Notes under the pieces: generated by a model
What the model was told of the DNA's origin: nothing
The model's input: only the letters and a program-made list of their open reading frames with translations
The model's database searches: none
Part shown: positions 63,436 to 64,000 of the stretch, piece by piece
Layout: each line of letters starts with the position of its first letter
How positions within the stretch are numbered: position 1 is the stretch's first letter
NCBI RefSeq assembly: GCF_002115805.1
Contig: NZ_JFKC01000002.1
Span: forward strand, 310,001 to 374,000
Length of the DNA: 64,000 nt
Source: Marivita geojedonensis
Lineage (GTDB): Bacteria > Pseudomonadota > Alphaproteobacteria > Rhodobacterales > Rhodobacteraceae
Direction of reading: 5' to 3'
Program-made: the position numbers and the translations under genes

Positions 63436-64000
63436 TTACCAGCTTGCTGAAATATATTGCGTTTCCATGAATTCGAGCATCCCTTCATGCCCGCCTTCAC
63501 GACCCAGGCCCGATTGCTTGGTGCCCCCGAATGGCGCAGCAGGGTCGGATACCAGACCGCGGTTCAGACCGACCATGCCGTAGTCAAGGCGCTCGCAGAC
63601 CTGTAACGCGCGTTTCATATCGCCGGAAAAGACGTAGGCGACGAGGCCATATTCGGTGTCGTTTGCACGGCGGATGACCTCTTCCTGATCGCGGAAAGTC
63701 TGAATCGCGGCGACCGGGCCGAAGATTTCGTCATGCACGCAGTCTGCGGTTTCAGGCACGTTCGACAGAACGGTGGGCGGGTAATAGAACCCGGGGCCTT
63801 CCGGCGTGGTGCCGCCACATTCGATTATCGCGCCCTTGGCCACAGCATCGGCCACAAATTCTGCCACCTTGTCCCGCGTTTCGGCATTGACCAGCGGACC
63901 CACATCGACCGTGGGATCGATGCCATCGCCGACCTTGAGCGCGGACATCTTCTCGGTCAGCCGTTTTGTGAAAGTCTCGGCAATCGCTTCGTGAACGTAG
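63436..64000 (-). CDS. Aldehyde dehydrogenase, succinate-semialdehyde type (5' end outside window)
   Basis: C-terminal part of about 188 residues of an aldehyde dehydrogenase; the frame is open to the right window edge, so the ATG at 63948 is internal. The visible part begins YVHEAIAETFTKRL and includes VGDGIDPTVDVGPLVN, EIFGPVAAIQTF and the C-terminal PFGGTKQSGLGREGGHEGMLEFMETQYIS, which together match succinate- and related semialdehyde dehydrogenases. The catalytic Cys lies outside. Ten bp separate it from the E2 gene, so they are cotranscribed. Confidence 0.9.
   Translation of the reverse strand, partial: YVHEAIAETFTKRLTEKMSALKVGDGIDPTVDVGPLVNAETRDKVAEFVADAVAKGAIIECGGTTPEGPGFYYPPTVLSNVPETADCVHDEIFGPVAAIQTFRDQEEVIRRANDTEYGLVAYVFSGDMKRALQVCERLDYGMVGLNRGLVSDPAAPFGGTKQSGLGREGGHEGMLEFMETQYISASW

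Noticed and set aside
1-64000. Mobile element, prophage, CRISPR array or RNA gene
   Set aside because: No transposase, integrase, phage structural gene, regular spaced repeats, tRNA cloverleaf or rRNA segment was recognised. Regular operon structure and uniform composition argue against a recent large insertion.

Overview
The window looks like a chromosomal segment of a marine Rhodobacteraceae (Roseobacter-type) alphaproteobacterium. The DNA is GC-rich, genes are densely packed and often joined by 4-bp ATGA or GTGA overlaps, and the content is dominated by TRAP and ABC importers, dimethylglycine-dehydrogenase-like flavoproteins, MttB-family methyltransferases and Rieske demethylases. All assignments come from reading the sequence and from remembered families; no database search was run. 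I see no rRNA, tRNA, CRISPR array, insertion sequence or phage gene. The window opens and closes inside genes (a TRAP binding protein on the left, an aldehyde dehydrogenase on the right).

Layout: 1-2706, tail of a TRAP dicarboxylate-type transporter. 2714-4576, a PAS sigma-54-type regulator whose AAA+ domain has lost the motifs needed to touch sigma-54. 4795-8946, cyanate uptake and hydrolysis (binding protein, permease, ATPase, a DUF1348 protein, cyanase). 9010-11096, CoA-transferase plus MaoC-like hydratase. 11409-15697, Mla/MCE lipid transport with a STAS-permease fusion. 15790-23841, a ThDP enzyme divergent from a six-gene cassette (metal-site-variant M19 dipeptidase, unknown 561-residue protein, DUF3726 protein, diaminopropionate-ammonia-lyase-like PLP enzyme, M24 hydrolase, EutA-like racemase). 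23911-32680, a betaine-type catabolic region: RpiR regulator, Rieske demethylase, aldehyde dehydrogenase and CMD protein on one strand; GcvT-fused flavoprotein, enolase-superfamily epimerase and class III aminotransferase on the other.

32826-40788 is the most striking part. Eight genes on the minus strand, every junction overlapping, encode in transcription order a free-standing Rieske protein, a Rieske-less oxygenase resembling caffeine N7-demethylase NdmC, a GST-like protein like NdmE, an 8-oxoguanine-deaminase-like amidohydrolase, and a complete BMP/nucleoside-type ABC importer. Read together this suggests uptake, deamination and N7-demethylation of a methylated purine (for example 7-methylguanine to 7-methylxanthine to xanthine).

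40915-45491 holds a degenerate acylphosphatase-like protein, a second GcvT-fused flavoprotein and an MttB homologue without pyrrolysine. 45500-48069 has a LysR regulator, a GNAT protein and a GntR regulator. 48322-53115 is a polyamine/opine-type ABC importer with an Asp/Glu racemase; its binding-protein gene carries an in-frame TAG at the signal-peptide boundary. 53222-54574 is an MFS transporter. 54762-62453 is a second catabolic module (GntR, Gfo/Idh oxidoreductase, TRAP transporter, shikimate/quinate dehydrogenase-like enzyme, HpcH aldolase, KDG-kinase-like kinase). 62538-64000 encodes an E2 acyltransferase without a lipoyl domain and a truncated succinate-semialdehyde-dehydrogenase-like gene.
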